Assembly: GCF_001905445.1 (NCBI RefSeq)
Contig: NZ_LIVQ01000005.1
Location: 386,756 to 450,755 of the forward strand
From: Streptomyces sp. CB00455
GTDB taxonomy: Bacteria > Actinomycetota > Actinomycetes > Streptomycetales > Streptomycetaceae
DNA: 64,000 nucleotides
Direction of reading: 5' to 3'
Position 1 is the stretch's first letter; each line of letters starts with the position of its first letter. The notes under the pieces are model-generated. The model did not search any database. It saw only the letters and a list, made by a program, of their open reading frames with translations, and was not told the origin of the DNA. Shown here piece after piece: positions 23,811 to 32,205 of the stretch. The position numbers and the translations under genes are program-made.

Positions 23811-25241
23811 TCATGCTCCCGGCTCCCGCGGCCGGCTGCCGGCGCGGCCGCCGGCCGCCAGCAGGGCCAGTACGGCCAGCACCACCAGCAGGATCAGGAC
23901 CAGCAGCAGGACGGTGAGCACCGTCGGGTGGTTCCACAGCGCGAACACCAGCGCCAGGACCAGCAGCACGCCGGTGGTCAGCGGGCGCCGGTGGGCCGAC
24001 ACCCAGGTGCCCGCGCGCCCGGTGCGCACGCCGTGGGCGGCGCCCCAGCCGGCGGCGGAGTCGGCCGCGCGCTCGGCGGTGCCGCGCACGCCGCGGGGCA
24101 GCCGTCCGGCGCCGGACAGGTAGGCGCCCAGCGCCACGAGGACGCCGAGGACCGCCGCGGTCCGGACGGCGACCCTGAGGAAGCGCACCAGGGTGTCGAA
24201 GACCGCCGCCGCCGCGGCCGGTGACTGCACCTGCGCCGGAAGGTGGCCGAGGTAGTAGCGGCGGGCGAGGACCAGGCCGAGGGCGAGGAGCAGGCAGGCG
24301 GCGGCCGCGCACAGCGAGGTGGTCACCAGGGCACGCCGGCGCCGCCGTGCCAGCAGTACGCCGATCGTCCCGAGCACCACCGTGAGGACGGGCAGCCAGT
24401 TGCCGACCACGTCCAGGAGGTGGACGGCGCCCCTGATCTTCCCGAGCTCGGCGGACTGGAAGAGCACCATCTGCTTGTCGACCTCGGGGATCTTCTGCGC
24501 CGGGGACAGGCCCGCCGCGACGAGTTCCTGCTTGACCTTGTCCACGGCGGCGCCGACGTCGAGCGTGACGGTGCCGCCCTCCACCTCCACCGCGCCGCGG
24601 CCGTGGCCCGTCAGCGCGTGCACCACCGCGGAGTGGGCCGCGCGGTTGGCGGTCGTCCAGACGGTCTCGAAGCGGTCGCTCTCGACGAAGCGGGTCGCGA
24701 CCTTGGAGACGGCGGCTTCGACGGCCGCGTCCAGCTGCGGGCCCAGCGACTTGACGGCCGTGCCGACGCGGGGCGGCAGCCCCTGCGCCTGGAGCCAGCC
24801 CGCCAGGTCCGAGGCGACCCGGGCGCCGTCGACCCGGACGCCGGCCGCTTCGGTGACGCGGTGGACGGCGGCCGCCTCGATCGCCGGGTCCGAGGCGAGC
24901 GGGGAGACGGTGGCGACGTACCGGTCGGTGTCCAGCACGATGTCGTGCACCCAGACGGTGAGGAGCGAGAGGGGTACGAGGATGCAGGTCAGCGTGATCA
25001 GAACCGCCGAGACGGTACTGGCGGCGATGCGCCGCGCCCGCGAGCCGCCCGCCCGGTCCTGCGTGTGGCCCGCCGGGCCCACCGTGTGGCCCGCCCGATC
25101 CTGCGTGCGGCCCGCCCGGGACGCCCCGCCGGGGGCCCCGCCGGGGGCCCCGCCGGATGCCGCGCCGGGCGCCTCGGGCAGCGGATCACCGGACGGCCGG
25201 GAGGACTCGGGCGGCTCGGGCGGCTCGGACGGCTGGGTCAT
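23811..25241 (-). CDS. Multi-spanning membrane protein of unknown function
   Basis: A 476-residue protein. The first 75 residues are Pro/Gly/Ala/Glu-rich with short repeats and probably cytoplasmic. A transmembrane helix (STVSAVLITLTCILVPLSLL) leads to an extracytoplasmic domain of about 170 residues beginning DTDRYVATVSPLASDPAI. Five more helices follow, and the tail is basic. The DTDRYV...LASDP segment is seen in many actinobacterial membrane proteins of unknown role. Start ATG 25239-25241 is chosen; a longer frame exists. The N-terminal region is encoded by a C-rich minisatellite (about 25040-25170). Confidence 0.7.
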   Translation of the reverse strand: MTQPSEPPEPPESSRPSGDPLPEAPGAASGGAPGGAPGGASRAGRTQDRAGHTVGPAGHTQDRAGGSRARRIAASTVSAVLITLTCILVPLSLLTVWVHDIVLDTDRYVATVSPLASDPAIEAAAVHRVTEAAGVRVDGARVASDLAGWLQAQGLPPRVGTAVKSLGPQLDAAVEAAVSKVATRFVESDRFETVWTTANRAAHSAVVHALTGHGRGAVEVEGGTVTLDVGAAVDKVKQELVAAGLSPAQKIPEVDKQMVLFQSAELGKIRGAVHLLDVVGNWLPVLTVVLGTIGVLLARRRRRALVTTSLCAAAACLLLALGLVLARRYYLGHLPAQVQSPAAAAAVFDTLVRFLRVAVRTAAVLGVLVALGAYLSGAGRLPRGVRGTAERAADSAAGWGAAHGVRTGRAGTWVSAHRRPLTTGVLLVLALVFALWNHPTVLTVLLLVLILLVVLAVLALLAAGGRAGSRPREPGA

Positions 25242-25418
25242 AGCGCTCCCCGGGACGGGCAAGGCGGAAGTTCGCTTCCCGGCCATTGGACACGCGCCGC
25301 CCCCGCCGCGCGCTCTGTGTTGCGCCCATGGTGTGACGCGGCCCCGGGAACACCGGGCCGCCCGCGACCCGCACCGTCCGGGGACCCGCGCGCCGATCCG
25401 CGCGCCCGCGCGGGCCCG

Positions 25419-26609
25419 TCAGCGGCGGACCCGGGGCATGCCGAGGCCGATCCAGGCGATGATCTCGCGCTGGATCTCGTTGTTGCCGCCGCCGAAGGTG
25501 AAGATGACGGCGCTGCGGTAGCCGCGTTCCAGTTCGCCGTGCAGGACCGCGCCGGCGGAGCCGTCCTTCAGGGATCCGGCCGCGCCCACGACCTCCATGA
25601 GCCAGGCGTACGCGTCCCGGCGCGCCTCGGAGCCGTAGACCTTGACCGCGGAGGCGTCCTGCGGGGTGAGGGTGGCGGACTGGACCGCATTGACCATCTG
25701 CCAGTTGAGCAGTTTCATCGCGTCGAGCCGGGCGTGCGTGCGGGCGAGACGGCCGCGGACCCAGCCGAGGTCGATGACCCGGCGGCCGTCGGCCAGCTTG
25801 GTCTGCGCGGCCCAGCGCTGGACGTCGTGCAGGGCCCGGATGGCCATCGTGCCGTGGGCGGCCAGGGTGACGCGCTCGTGGTTGAGCTGGTTGGTGATCA
25901 GGCGCCAGCCCTGGTTCTCCCGGCCGACGCGCCGGCTCGCGGGGACCCGGATGTCCTCGTAGTGGCTGGCGGTGGTGTCGTGCGAGGCCAGGGTGTTGAT
26001 GAGGGTGCAGGAGTAGCCGGGGTCGGAGGTCGGCACCAGGAGCATGGTGATGCCCTTGTGCGCGGGGGCGTCCGGATCGGTGCGGACGGCGAGCCAGACC
26101 CAGTCGGCGGTGTCGCCGTTGGTCGTCCAGCTTTTCTGCCCGTTGACGACGTAGGTGCCGGTCTCCTCATCGCCCTCCCGGACGGCCTTGCACGTGAGGG
26201 CGGCGAGGTCGGTGCCGGCGTCCGGCTCGCTGTAGCCGATGGCGAAGTCGATCTCGCCCGCGAGGATCCGGGGCAGGAAGTACGCCTTCTGCTCCTCGGT
26301 GCCGAACTGCATGAGGGTCGGCCCGACGGTGTTGAGCGCCATCAGGGGCAGCGGGACGACCGCCTGCGCGGCCTCGTCGAAGAAGATGAACTGGTCCATC
26401 GGCGACATCCCGCGTCCGCCGTACTCCTTCGGCCAGCCGATCCCGAGCCAGCCGTCGGCTCCCAGCCGCCGGATCGTCTCGCGGTAGAACCGCTTCTGCG
26501 CGGCCGGGTCCTGGTAGCGGGCGTAGACGTCCTCAGGCACCAGATCGGCGAAGTAGGCGCGCAGCTCCGTGCGCAACTGCTGTTGCTCAGGCGTGTATTC
26601 GAGGTGCAC
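25419..26609 (-). CDS. Acyl-CoA dehydrogenase
   Basis: A 396-residue FAD-dependent acyl-CoA dehydrogenase that would introduce an alpha-beta double bond in an acyl-CoA. Markers are GYSEPDAGTDLAALTCKA (flavin-binding loop), VNGQKSWTTNGDTADW, and the C-terminal EVVGAAGSL followed by FTFGGGNNEIQREIIAWIGLGMP. The FadE-like C-terminal GGGNNEIQ segment matches actinobacterial dehydrogenases of cholesterol-like or branched acyl catabolism. A perfect KstR-like box lies 56-69 bp before the start, linking it to the crotonase at the left end. Confidence 0.92.
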   Translation of the reverse strand: MHLEYTPEQQQLRTELRAYFADLVPEDVYARYQDPAAQKRFYRETIRRLGADGWLGIGWPKEYGGRGMSPMDQFIFFDEAAQAVVPLPLMALNTVGPTLMQFGTEEQKAYFLPRILAGEIDFAIGYSEPDAGTDLAALTCKAVREGDEETGTYVVNGQKSWTTNGDTADWVWLAVRTDPDAPAHKGITMLLVPTSDPGYSCTLINTLASHDTTASHYEDIRVPASRRVGRENQGWRLITNQLNHERVTLAAHGTMAIRALHDVQRWAAQTKLADGRRVIDLGWVRGRLARTHARLDAMKLLNWQMVNAVQSATLTPQDASAVKVYGSEARRDAYAWLMEVVGAAGSLKDGSAGAVLHGELERGYRSAVIFTFGGGNNEIQREIIAWIGLGMPRVRR

Positions 26610-26664
26610 GGCCCCTCCGGGAATCTCGCGGTCCAGCCGGTCGCTGTGGTGGCGGCGGACAGAT

Positions 26665-26678
26665 TAGAACCTGTTCCA
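26665..26678. promoter_or_regulatory. KstR-like operator upstream of acyl-CoA dehydrogenase
   Basis: TAGAACCTGTTCCA matches TNNAACNNGTTNNA fully. On the minus strand it overlaps a good -10-like TAATCT, so a bound repressor would block transcription of the dehydrogenase gene. Compare 993-1006. Confidence 0.55.
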
Positions 26679-26720
26679 ACAATGCGGAAGGACCCGCGTA
26701 CGGCCGTTCATACTGGCCGT

Positions 26721-27272
26721 ATGACGAGCCCGCGGAGCAGAGCAGAGTTCTTCGTAGATCCCGAGCTGGACGACCGGTTCACCGGCCCCGCGACCGGCGA
26801 CGAGCGACGCATGCTGGTGGCCTTCCTGGCCGATCAGCGCGCCACTCTGGAGCTCAAGTGCGCCGGTCTGGAGCCGGAGTTGGCGCGCCGGGCGGTGGAG
26901 CCGTCGACGCTCTCGCTGCTCGGGCTGGTCCGGCACCTCGCCGATGTCGAGCGCCGGTGGTTCCGCCGGGTGCTGGCGGGCGAGCCCGTGCTGCCCCGCT
27001 TCTCCTCGTCGGCCGAACCCGACGGGGACTTCGACGGCGCCGCCGCCGGTCCGGCGGCGGTCGCGGCGGCGTGGGAGGCCTGGCGCACCGAAGTGGCCTT
27101 CGCCGAGCACCTCGTGGCCGCGGCGCCCGGACTGGACGTGGAGGGGTACGACGCGTGGCGCGGCACGGTGTCACTGCGCTGGGTCCTGATCCACATGGTG
27201 GAGGAGTACGCCCGGCACAACGGGCACGCCGATCTGCTCCGCGAGCGGATCGACGGAGCCGTGGGCATCTGA
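26721..27272 (+). CDS. DinB/DUF664-family protein, probably leaderless
   Basis: A 183-residue four-helix-bundle protein of the DinB/DUF664 superfamily, related to mycothiol- or bacillithiol-dependent metal-binding enzymes. LGLVRHLADVERRWFRRVL and VLIHMVEEYARHNGHADLLRE supply the typical histidines for a metal site. The ATG at 26721 has no ribosome site, and a -10-like CATACT ends 7 bases upstream, so the transcript is probably leaderless. Exact reaction unknown. Confidence 0.85.
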   Translation: MTSPRSRAEFFVDPELDDRFTGPATGDERRMLVAFLADQRATLELKCAGLEPELARRAVEPSTLSLLGLVRHLADVERRWFRRVLAGEPVLPRFSSSAEPDGDFDGAAAGPAAVAAAWEAWRTEVAFAEHLVAAAPGLDVEGYDAWRGTVSLRWVLIHMVEEYARHNGHADLLRERIDGAVGI

Positions 27273-27493
27273 GTCGGGCGGGCGGGAGGGAGGGACAGGT
27301 GGACCGACCGGCCCCATCGGCCCTCCCGGCGGCGCCGCCGCGGAATGCGAACCGCGGGCCGCGGCGCCCAATCGCGGCCGCCGGCGCCCCGGCCGCCGCC
27401 GTCCGTGCCGTCCGGGACCGGCTCCCGTCGCCAACGCCTTTTGCTGCGAACCCAGTCCGCCACCGTCTGATCGGCGGCGCCAGTTCAGCGGCG

Positions 27494-28330
27494 TCAGTTC
27501 AGCGCGCTGATCATGGCCGCGGCCGTCGCCGCCATCGCCGTGCGGGCGGCCGTCAGGTAGGGCCTGGGGTCGGCCGGGGTGAGGTGGGTGCGGATGGCCT
27601 GCGTCATGGCCACGTTCAGCGCGGTGCCGATGTTGACCTTGCGGATGCCGCCCGCGACCGCCGCCGCGAGCTCCGCGTCCGGCAGTCCGGAGGAGCCGTG
27701 CAGGACCAGGGGCACCTCGACCGTTTTCGCCAGGCGGGCCAGCAGCGCGTGGTCCAGGGCGGCCGTCCGGCTGGTCATGGCGTGGCTGCTGCCGATGGCG
27801 ACGGCCAGCGCGTCGACCCCGGAGTCGGCGACGAAACGACGCGCCTCGTCGGGGTCGGTCCGGGCGCCGGGCGCATGCGGGTCCAGGGGGGCGGCGCCGT
27901 TCTTCCCGCCCACTTCGCCCAGTTCGGCTTCGATCCACAGCCCGTTGGCGTGCGCCCAGTCGGCTGCGGAACGGGTCGCCTCCAGGTTCTCGGCGTAGGC
28001 CAGGTGCGCGGCGTCGTACATCACCGACCTGTAGCCCGCCTCGCCGGCCTGGCGCAGCAGCTCGGGGCTCTTGACGTGGTCGAGGTGCAGGCCGACGGGG
28101 ACCGTCGCGGCCTCGGCGCAGGCCACGGCGGCGCGGGAGATGGGCAGCAGCCGCCCCCCTCGGAACTTCACGGCGTTCTCGCTCAGTTGCAGGATCACCG
28201 GCAGGCCGGCCTCCTCGGCTCCCGCGATGACGGCTTCGGCGTGCTCCAGCGTGATGATGTTGAAGGCGGCGACGGCGCGGCCGGCGCCGGCCGCCTCCAG
28301 CACCAGCGTGCCCGCGGGGACGAGGCTCAT
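27494..28330 (-). CDS. Class II aldolase, tagatose/fructose-bisphosphate type
   Basis: A 278-residue zinc-dependent aldolase of the GatY/KbaY/FbaA family, expected to cleave a ketose bisphosphate to dihydroxyacetone phosphate and an aldehyde phosphate. Zn-ligand motif LHLDHVKS and the AELGEVGGK segment are present, with LHGSSGLPDAEL and the KVNIGTALN phosphate site near the end. It overlaps the SIS-isomerase gene by four bases and is the second gene of that operon. A short tandem duplication of CAGTTCAGC-type sequence surrounds its stop codon (27478-27505). The gap 27273-27493 holds only GC-rich palindromes such as CGGCGGCGCCGCCG. Confidence 0.85.
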   Translation of the reverse strand: MSLVPAGTLVLEAAGAGRAVAAFNIITLEHAEAVIAGAEEAGLPVILQLSENAVKFRGGRLLPISRAAVACAEAATVPVGLHLDHVKSPELLRQAGEAGYRSVMYDAAHLAYAENLEATRSAADWAHANGLWIEAELGEVGGKNGAAPLDPHAPGARTDPDEARRFVADSGVDALAVAIGSSHAMTSRTAALDHALLARLAKTVEVPLVLHGSSGLPDAELAAAVAGGIRKVNIGTALNVAMTQAIRTHLTPADPRPYLTAARTAMAATAAAMISALN

Positions 28331-29229
28331 CGGACGGCCTCCTCTCCGGCGGTGAGGATCACCGAGCGGGTGAGGTGGCGCGGCGCGTCGGGATCCAGCT
28401 GCCGGTGGGCGGCCACGGCGAGGGCGAGGCGGTGGACGCGGACCAGCTCGGCGAGGGGGTCGAGCCGGCCGGCCACCCATTGGGCGCCGGTGCTCCGCAC
28501 CTGCTCGGCGAGCCCGTCGGGGGCCCCGTCGAGCGACCAGGTGACGGCGCCGGGGCCGGTGACGCTGATGGGCCCGTGCCGGTACTCCATCGCCGGATAC
28601 GACTCGGCCCAGGACAGGGAGGCTTCGCGCATCTTGAGCGCGGCCTCATGCGCGAGGCCGACGCTCCAGCCCCGGCCCAGGAAGGTGAAGGGGCCGGCGC
28701 TCGCCGGGTCGGCGGGGAGCGGCTCGGTGAGGGCGGTGCGGGCGTCGGCGACCGCGCGCTCGGTGTGCAGCCCGGCGTGGGCGCGCAGCAGGGTGAGGGC
28801 GGTGGTGGCGAAGCGGGTCTGGACGACGGACCGCTCGTCGGCGAAGTCGAGGACGACGAGCTCGTCGGCCAGGGTCATCACCGGCGTGGCGGGATCGCCG
28901 GTGACGGCGGTCGTCGGCACGCCCGCGTCCCGGAGCGCGGCCAGCAGGTCGAGCACTTCGGTGGTGGTCCCGGAACGGGTCAGCGCGACGACCCGGTCGT
29001 AGCGGCGGTGGCGCGGGAACTCGGAGGCGGGAAAGGCGTCGGTCTCCCCCTGGCCGGCCTCCTCGCGCAACACGGCGGCCGCCTGGGCCATGTAGTACGA
29101 GGTCCCGCACCCGACGATCGCGGCGCGTTCCCCCGGCTGCGGCAGCACCGCCCGCCGGGCCGGGGCCAGTTCGGCGGCCCGCTCCCAGCATGCGGGCTGC
29201 GTGCCCAATTCGTGCGCGACGTGACTCAT
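28327..29229 (-). CDS. SIS-domain sugar isomerase (AgaS/GlmS-like)
   Basis: A 300-residue protein with two SIS domains: AIVGCGTSYYMAQAAAVLRE and VVALTRSGTTTEVLDLLAAL in the first, GRGWSVGLAHEAALKMREAS and EYRHGPISV in the second. It lacks the glutaminase domain of GlmS, so it may be an AgaS-type deaminase/isomerase acting on an amino-sugar phosphate. It is the first gene of an operon with the class II aldolase, divergent from the DeoR regulator. No PTS or kinase gene is nearby, so substrate entry must come from elsewhere. Confidence 0.85.
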   Translation of the reverse strand: MSHVAHELGTQPACWERAAELAPARRAVLPQPGERAAIVGCGTSYYMAQAAAVLREEAGQGETDAFPASEFPRHRRYDRVVALTRSGTTTEVLDLLAALRDAGVPTTAVTGDPATPVMTLADELVVLDFADERSVVQTRFATTALTLLRAHAGLHTERAVADARTALTEPLPADPASAGPFTFLGRGWSVGLAHEAALKMREASLSWAESYPAMEYRHGPISVTGPGAVTWSLDGAPDGLAEQVRSTGAQWVAGRLDPLAELVRVHRLALAVAAHRQLDPDAPRHLTRSVILTAGEEAVR

Positions 29230-29266
29230 GCGGGCTCCCTCGGGCGGCAGACGGACTGCGATGCGC

Positions 29267-29302
29267 TTTCCTGCAAGGTATCCGGCAGTTTCGCGCAACT
29301 TC
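29267..29302. promoter_or_regulatory. Direct repeats in the DeoR/isomerase divergent promoter
   Basis: TTTC at 29267 and 29289 and CTTC at 29299 lie in phase with helical turns (22 and 10 bp). Spaced TTTC repeats are characteristic of DeoR/AgaR-type operators. This A/T-rich patch stands out in the 166-bp intergenic region. The call is tentative. Confidence 0.35.
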
Positions 29303-29395
29303 AAGCATCCGTGGCCGGAGCGCCTGGGTTAATGTCGGCGGGTACGCCGATGGAGCACGCGGCAGGATGCGACAGGACACCGAAGGGGGCGGCCC

Positions 29396-30175
29396 GTGAC
29401 CCGCAAGGAGCGCTGGCAGACACTGCTGGATCTGCTGGTGGAGCGGGGCGGGCTGGAGGTGGAGCCGGCCGCCGAGGCCCTGGGCGTGTCGGCCGCGACC
29501 ATCCGGCGCGACCTCGACCAGCTCGCCGAGCAGCAGCTGCTGGTGCGCACGCGCGGCGGCGCGGTGCTGCACGGGGTCAGCTACGAACTCCCCCTGCGCT
29601 ACCGCACCTCGCGCCGCGCCGCCGAGAAGCGGCGCATCAGCGAGGCCGTGGCGGCGCTGATCACCCCGGGCGAGGTGATCGGTCTGACGGGCGGCACCAC
29701 CACCACCGAGGTGGCGAGGGCCCTGGCCGGCCGCCCGGACCTGGCCTCCGGCTCCCCGGCGCTGACGGTGGTGACCAACGCGCTCAACATCGCGGGCGAA
29801 CTGGTGATCCGGCCCCAGTTCAAAATCGTAACCACGGGCGGGGTGGCACGCCCCCAGTCCTACGAGCTGACGGGTCCCCTCGCCGAGCAGGTGCTCGGAC
29901 AGCTCGCGGTGGACACGGCGGTGCTCGGCGTGGACGGCTTCGACCCGGTGGACGGCGCGGCGACCCGGCACGAGGACGAGGCGTCGGTCAACCGCCTGCT
30001 GTGCGAGCGGGCCCGCCGGGTCGTGATCGCGGCCGACTCCAGCAAGCTCGGGGTGCGCGCCTTCGCCCGGATCTGCGCGACCGCCGCGGTGGACGTCCTG
30101 GTGACGGACACCGGCCTGACGGCGGCCGTGGCCACGCAGTTCGAGACGGCGGGCGTCGAGGTCCTGCGGGTGTGA
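29396..30175 (+). CDS. DeoR/GlpR-family transcriptional regulator
   Basis: A 259-residue repressor with N-terminal winged HTH (RWQTLLDLLVERGG, LGVSAATIRRDLDQL, TRGGAV) and a C-terminal sugar-phosphate sensor domain containing GLTGGTTTTEVARAL, VVTNALNIA and ADSSKLG. It starts at GTG 29396 with a GGGGGCGG-type site. Placed divergently from the isomerase-aldolase operon, it most likely represses that operon until an amino-sugar or ketose phosphate accumulates. Confidence 0.9.
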   Translation: MTRKERWQTLLDLLVERGGLEVEPAAEALGVSAATIRRDLDQLAEQQLLVRTRGGAVLHGVSYELPLRYRTSRRAAEKRRISEAVAALITPGEVIGLTGGTTTTEVARALAGRPDLASGSPALTVVTNALNIAGELVIRPQFKIVTTGGVARPQSYELTGPLAEQVLGQLAVDTAVLGVDGFDPVDGAATRHEDEASVNRLLCERARRVVIAADSSKLGVRAFARICATAAVDVLVTDTGLTAAVATQFETAGVEVLRV

Positions 30176-30206
30176 ACCCCGCCGGCGCCCGGCAGGTGAC
30201 CGTACC

Positions 30207-30262
30207 CGACCGGGGTCGCCCCGGGCGGCCCGGCGCCGGGCCGCCCGGGGCGACCCCGGTCG
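30207..30262. terminator. 56-bp perfect palindrome after DeoR gene
   Basis: Bases 30207-30234 and 30235-30262 are exact reverse complements with no spacer, a 28+28 bp palindrome of almost pure G+C beginning CGACCGGGGTCG. It lies 32 bp after the DeoR stop. As RNA it would be an extremely stable hairpin, presumably the transcript end; as DNA it could extrude a cruciform. Confidence 0.7.
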
Positions 30263-30311
30263 ACACCCCGTGACGGCCGGGGGAGCATGAAGGGGTGGGC
30301 ACTACCGGATA

Positions 30312-30344
30312 CCTCCGGTTGCCGTGCCGCACGGCAACCGGAGG
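30312..30344. repeat. 33-bp near-perfect palindrome
   Basis: Arms CCTCCGGTTGCCGTGC (30312-30327) and GCACGGCAACCGGAGG (30329-30344) flank a single C. It lies 50 bp beyond the 56-bp palindrome and 149 bp before the secreted-protein start. It could be an operator, terminator or 5'-UTR hairpin. The rest of the 317-bp gap 30176-30492 is GC-rich with nothing else recognised. Confidence 0.6.
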
Positions 30345-30492
30345 CGCAGCCGGGGCTGAGGGACGGCGGGCGGGCCGTCGCCCCGCCGGTCACCCCGTGC
30401 CCGGGGCGATGCGCAGCCCCGTCCCTGCGGCCGTGCCGCGGCCTCCCGCGGCCGTCCCGCGCTCCCCCTCGACTCCCCGACAGGAGCACCTC

Positions 30493-31053
30493 ATGTACCG
30501 ACGCACCCGACGCGCCGTGATCACTTCCCTGCTCGTCTCCTCGGTGGCGTGCGGCGGCGCCGTCGTCCTCGCGCCCTCCGCCGGCGCGGCGGTGCCGGCC
30601 GCCAGCTGTACGGTCACGCCCTCCGCGGACGGGACGTCCGTCACCATCTCCGGTGAGGGGTTCACGGCCCCGCGCACCCTGAACGACGGGGAGTCCACGG
30701 TGCCCCTGAGCGTGGACGCGACCGGGCACTTCCTGCTGAAGCGCTTCCAGAAGAACGTGAGCTACACGGTCCTCGCGGTCAACGAGGACCAGAACTTCAC
30801 CTTCGTGAACTGCCGGGTCGTCAAGGCACCGAACCCGCAGAGCCCGCAGCCGACCCCGAAGGCGACTCCCCAGAACTCCCGGGACGACCGCGCCCAGGGC
30901 CGTCAGGCCGGTGGCGAGGCGGGCCGGGCCGCGGCCGCCTCCAGCTGCAACACCCGCCCCAAGCCGGACAAGGGCCAGCAGCACAGTGCCGCCTACTGGC
31001 AGGCCTGGACACAGGCGGCCAACCGCGCCTTCAACCAGGTCTGCGGCCGCTGA
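30493..31053 (+). CDS. Secreted small protein of unknown function
   Basis: A 186-residue protein with a clear Sec signal: RRTRRAVITSLLVSSVACGG, hydrophobic core, and cleavage expected after SAGA. The mature N-terminus (CTVTPSADGTSVTISGEGF) looks like a beta-sandwich. A Pro/Gln/Arg-rich linker leads to a C-terminal segment with AAYWQAWTQAANRAFNQVC. Four cysteines suggest disulfides outside the cell. AGGAG lies 6 bases before ATG 30493. The region between 30263 and the start contains the 33-bp palindrome. No family recognised with confidence. Confidence 0.75.
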   Translation: MYRRTRRAVITSLLVSSVACGGAVVLAPSAGAAVPAASCTVTPSADGTSVTISGEGFTAPRTLNDGESTVPLSVDATGHFLLKRFQKNVSYTVLAVNEDQNFTFVNCRVVKAPNPQSPQPTPKATPQNSRDDRAQGRQAGGEAGRAAAASSCNTRPKPDKGQQHSAAYWQAWTQAANRAFNQVCGR

Positions 31054-31073
31054 CCACCGGTCCTCGGGCCGGC

Positions 31074-31103
31074 CCCGACCCCGACCGCCGGGCCGGGGTC
31101 GGG
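31074..31103. terminator. Bidirectional terminator hairpin
   Basis: CCCGACCCCG (31074-31083) and CGGGGTCGGG (31094-31103) form a 10-bp stem around 10 bases between converging genes (secreted protein and LysR regulator). Confidence 0.65.
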
Positions 31104-31135
31104 ACCCTGGGCCCCCCGACGCCCCGGCGGGTGCG

Positions 31136-32050
31136 TCAGTGGGCCGGCAGCCGCTGTGACTCGCGGACCAGGGCGGCCAGTACGGGGGCGATGAGCGGGT
31201 GCGTCTCGCCGCCCCGGCGGGTCGCGGCGAACACCCGCCGCGTCGCGGCCGGCCCGGCGACCGGACGGACCTGGACCTCCTTGAGGTCCATGCCCCGCAG
31301 TGCCGAGCGGGGCACGAGGGCGACTCCGGCCCCCGCGCCCACCAGCGCCGTCACCGCGCGGAAGTCGTCGGAGGAGTGCGCGAACCGGGGCTGGAAGCCG
31401 GCCAGTTCGCAGGCCAGCAGCGTCACGTCGTGGCACGGGTTGCCGGGGTACTGGCCCACCCAGTCCGATTCCGACAGGTCCGCCAGCGCCACCTCGGGCA
31501 GGACCGCCAGCGGGTGCGCCGACGGCAGCACGGCGTCGAAGGGCTCGGCGTACAGCGGGAGGACCGACAGCCGGGCGTCATCGGCTCCGGGCCCGCCCCG
31601 GTACTCCACCGCCAGGGCCACGTCCGCCTCGCCGTCCAGCAGCAGCGGCAGACTCTGGTCGCCCTCGGCGTCCCGCACGCGCAGCCGGATGCCCGGCCGG
31701 TCCAGCGACAGCCGGGCGATGGCCGGAGCGAGGACCTCCGCGATCCCGGTGGCGAAGGCGGCCACCGTGACCTCGCCCGCCGAACCGTCCGCGTAGGCGG
31801 CGAGCTCGGCCTCCGCGCGCTCCAGCTGGGCGAGGACCTCGTGGGCGTGGCCGAGCAGGATCTCACCGGCGGCGGTCAGCCGTACGCCCCGCCCGCTGCG
31901 GGTGAGCAGCGCGTGGCCCGTCTCCTGCTCCAGCGCCGCGAGCTGCTGGGACACGGCGGAGGGGGTGAGGTAGAGGGCTGCGGCCGCGGCGGTCACCGTA
32001 CGGTGGTCCGCCACGGCCCGCAGGATGCGCAGCCGGCGGGGGTCGATCAC
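31136..32050 (-). CDS. LysR-family transcriptional regulator
   Basis: A 304-residue LysR regulator. The N-terminal winged HTH has RLRILRAVADHRTVTAAAAALYLTPSAVSQQLAALE and the usual LTRSGRGVRLT wing; the rest is a periplasmic-binding-fold effector domain. It lies downstream of tdh-kbl on the same strand with a 155-bp GC-rich gap that shows no clear operator. It may control those genes or a distant target. Start ATG 32048-32050. Confidence 0.88.
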   Translation of the reverse strand: MIDPRRLRILRAVADHRTVTAAAAALYLTPSAVSQQLAALEQETGHALLTRSGRGVRLTAAGEILLGHAHEVLAQLERAEAELAAYADGSAGEVTVAAFATGIAEVLAPAIARLSLDRPGIRLRVRDAEGDQSLPLLLDGEADVALAVEYRGGPGADDARLSVLPLYAEPFDAVLPSAHPLAVLPEVALADLSESDWVGQYPGNPCHDVTLLACELAGFQPRFAHSSDDFRAVTALVGAGAGVALVPRSALRGMDLKEVQVRPVAGPAATRRVFAATRRGGETHPLIAPVLAALVRESQRLPAH

Positions 32051-32205
32051 CCCGCCATTGTCTCAGGACGCACGGGCGCCCCGGGCCGCTCGCCCGCCCC
32101 GCGCCGCCCGCCCCGCGCCGCTCCGCCCGCGCCACGCAGGCGCCCCGGACGGCGGCCGGCCGCCCCGGCCCGCCCGGCGCGTACCGCCGCGGCCGGCGGG
32201 CGCCG

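Noticed and set aside
30207..30344. Inverted-repeat ends of an insertion sequence
   Set aside because: The palindromes are adjacent and short, with no transposase and no target duplication; they fit hairpins better.
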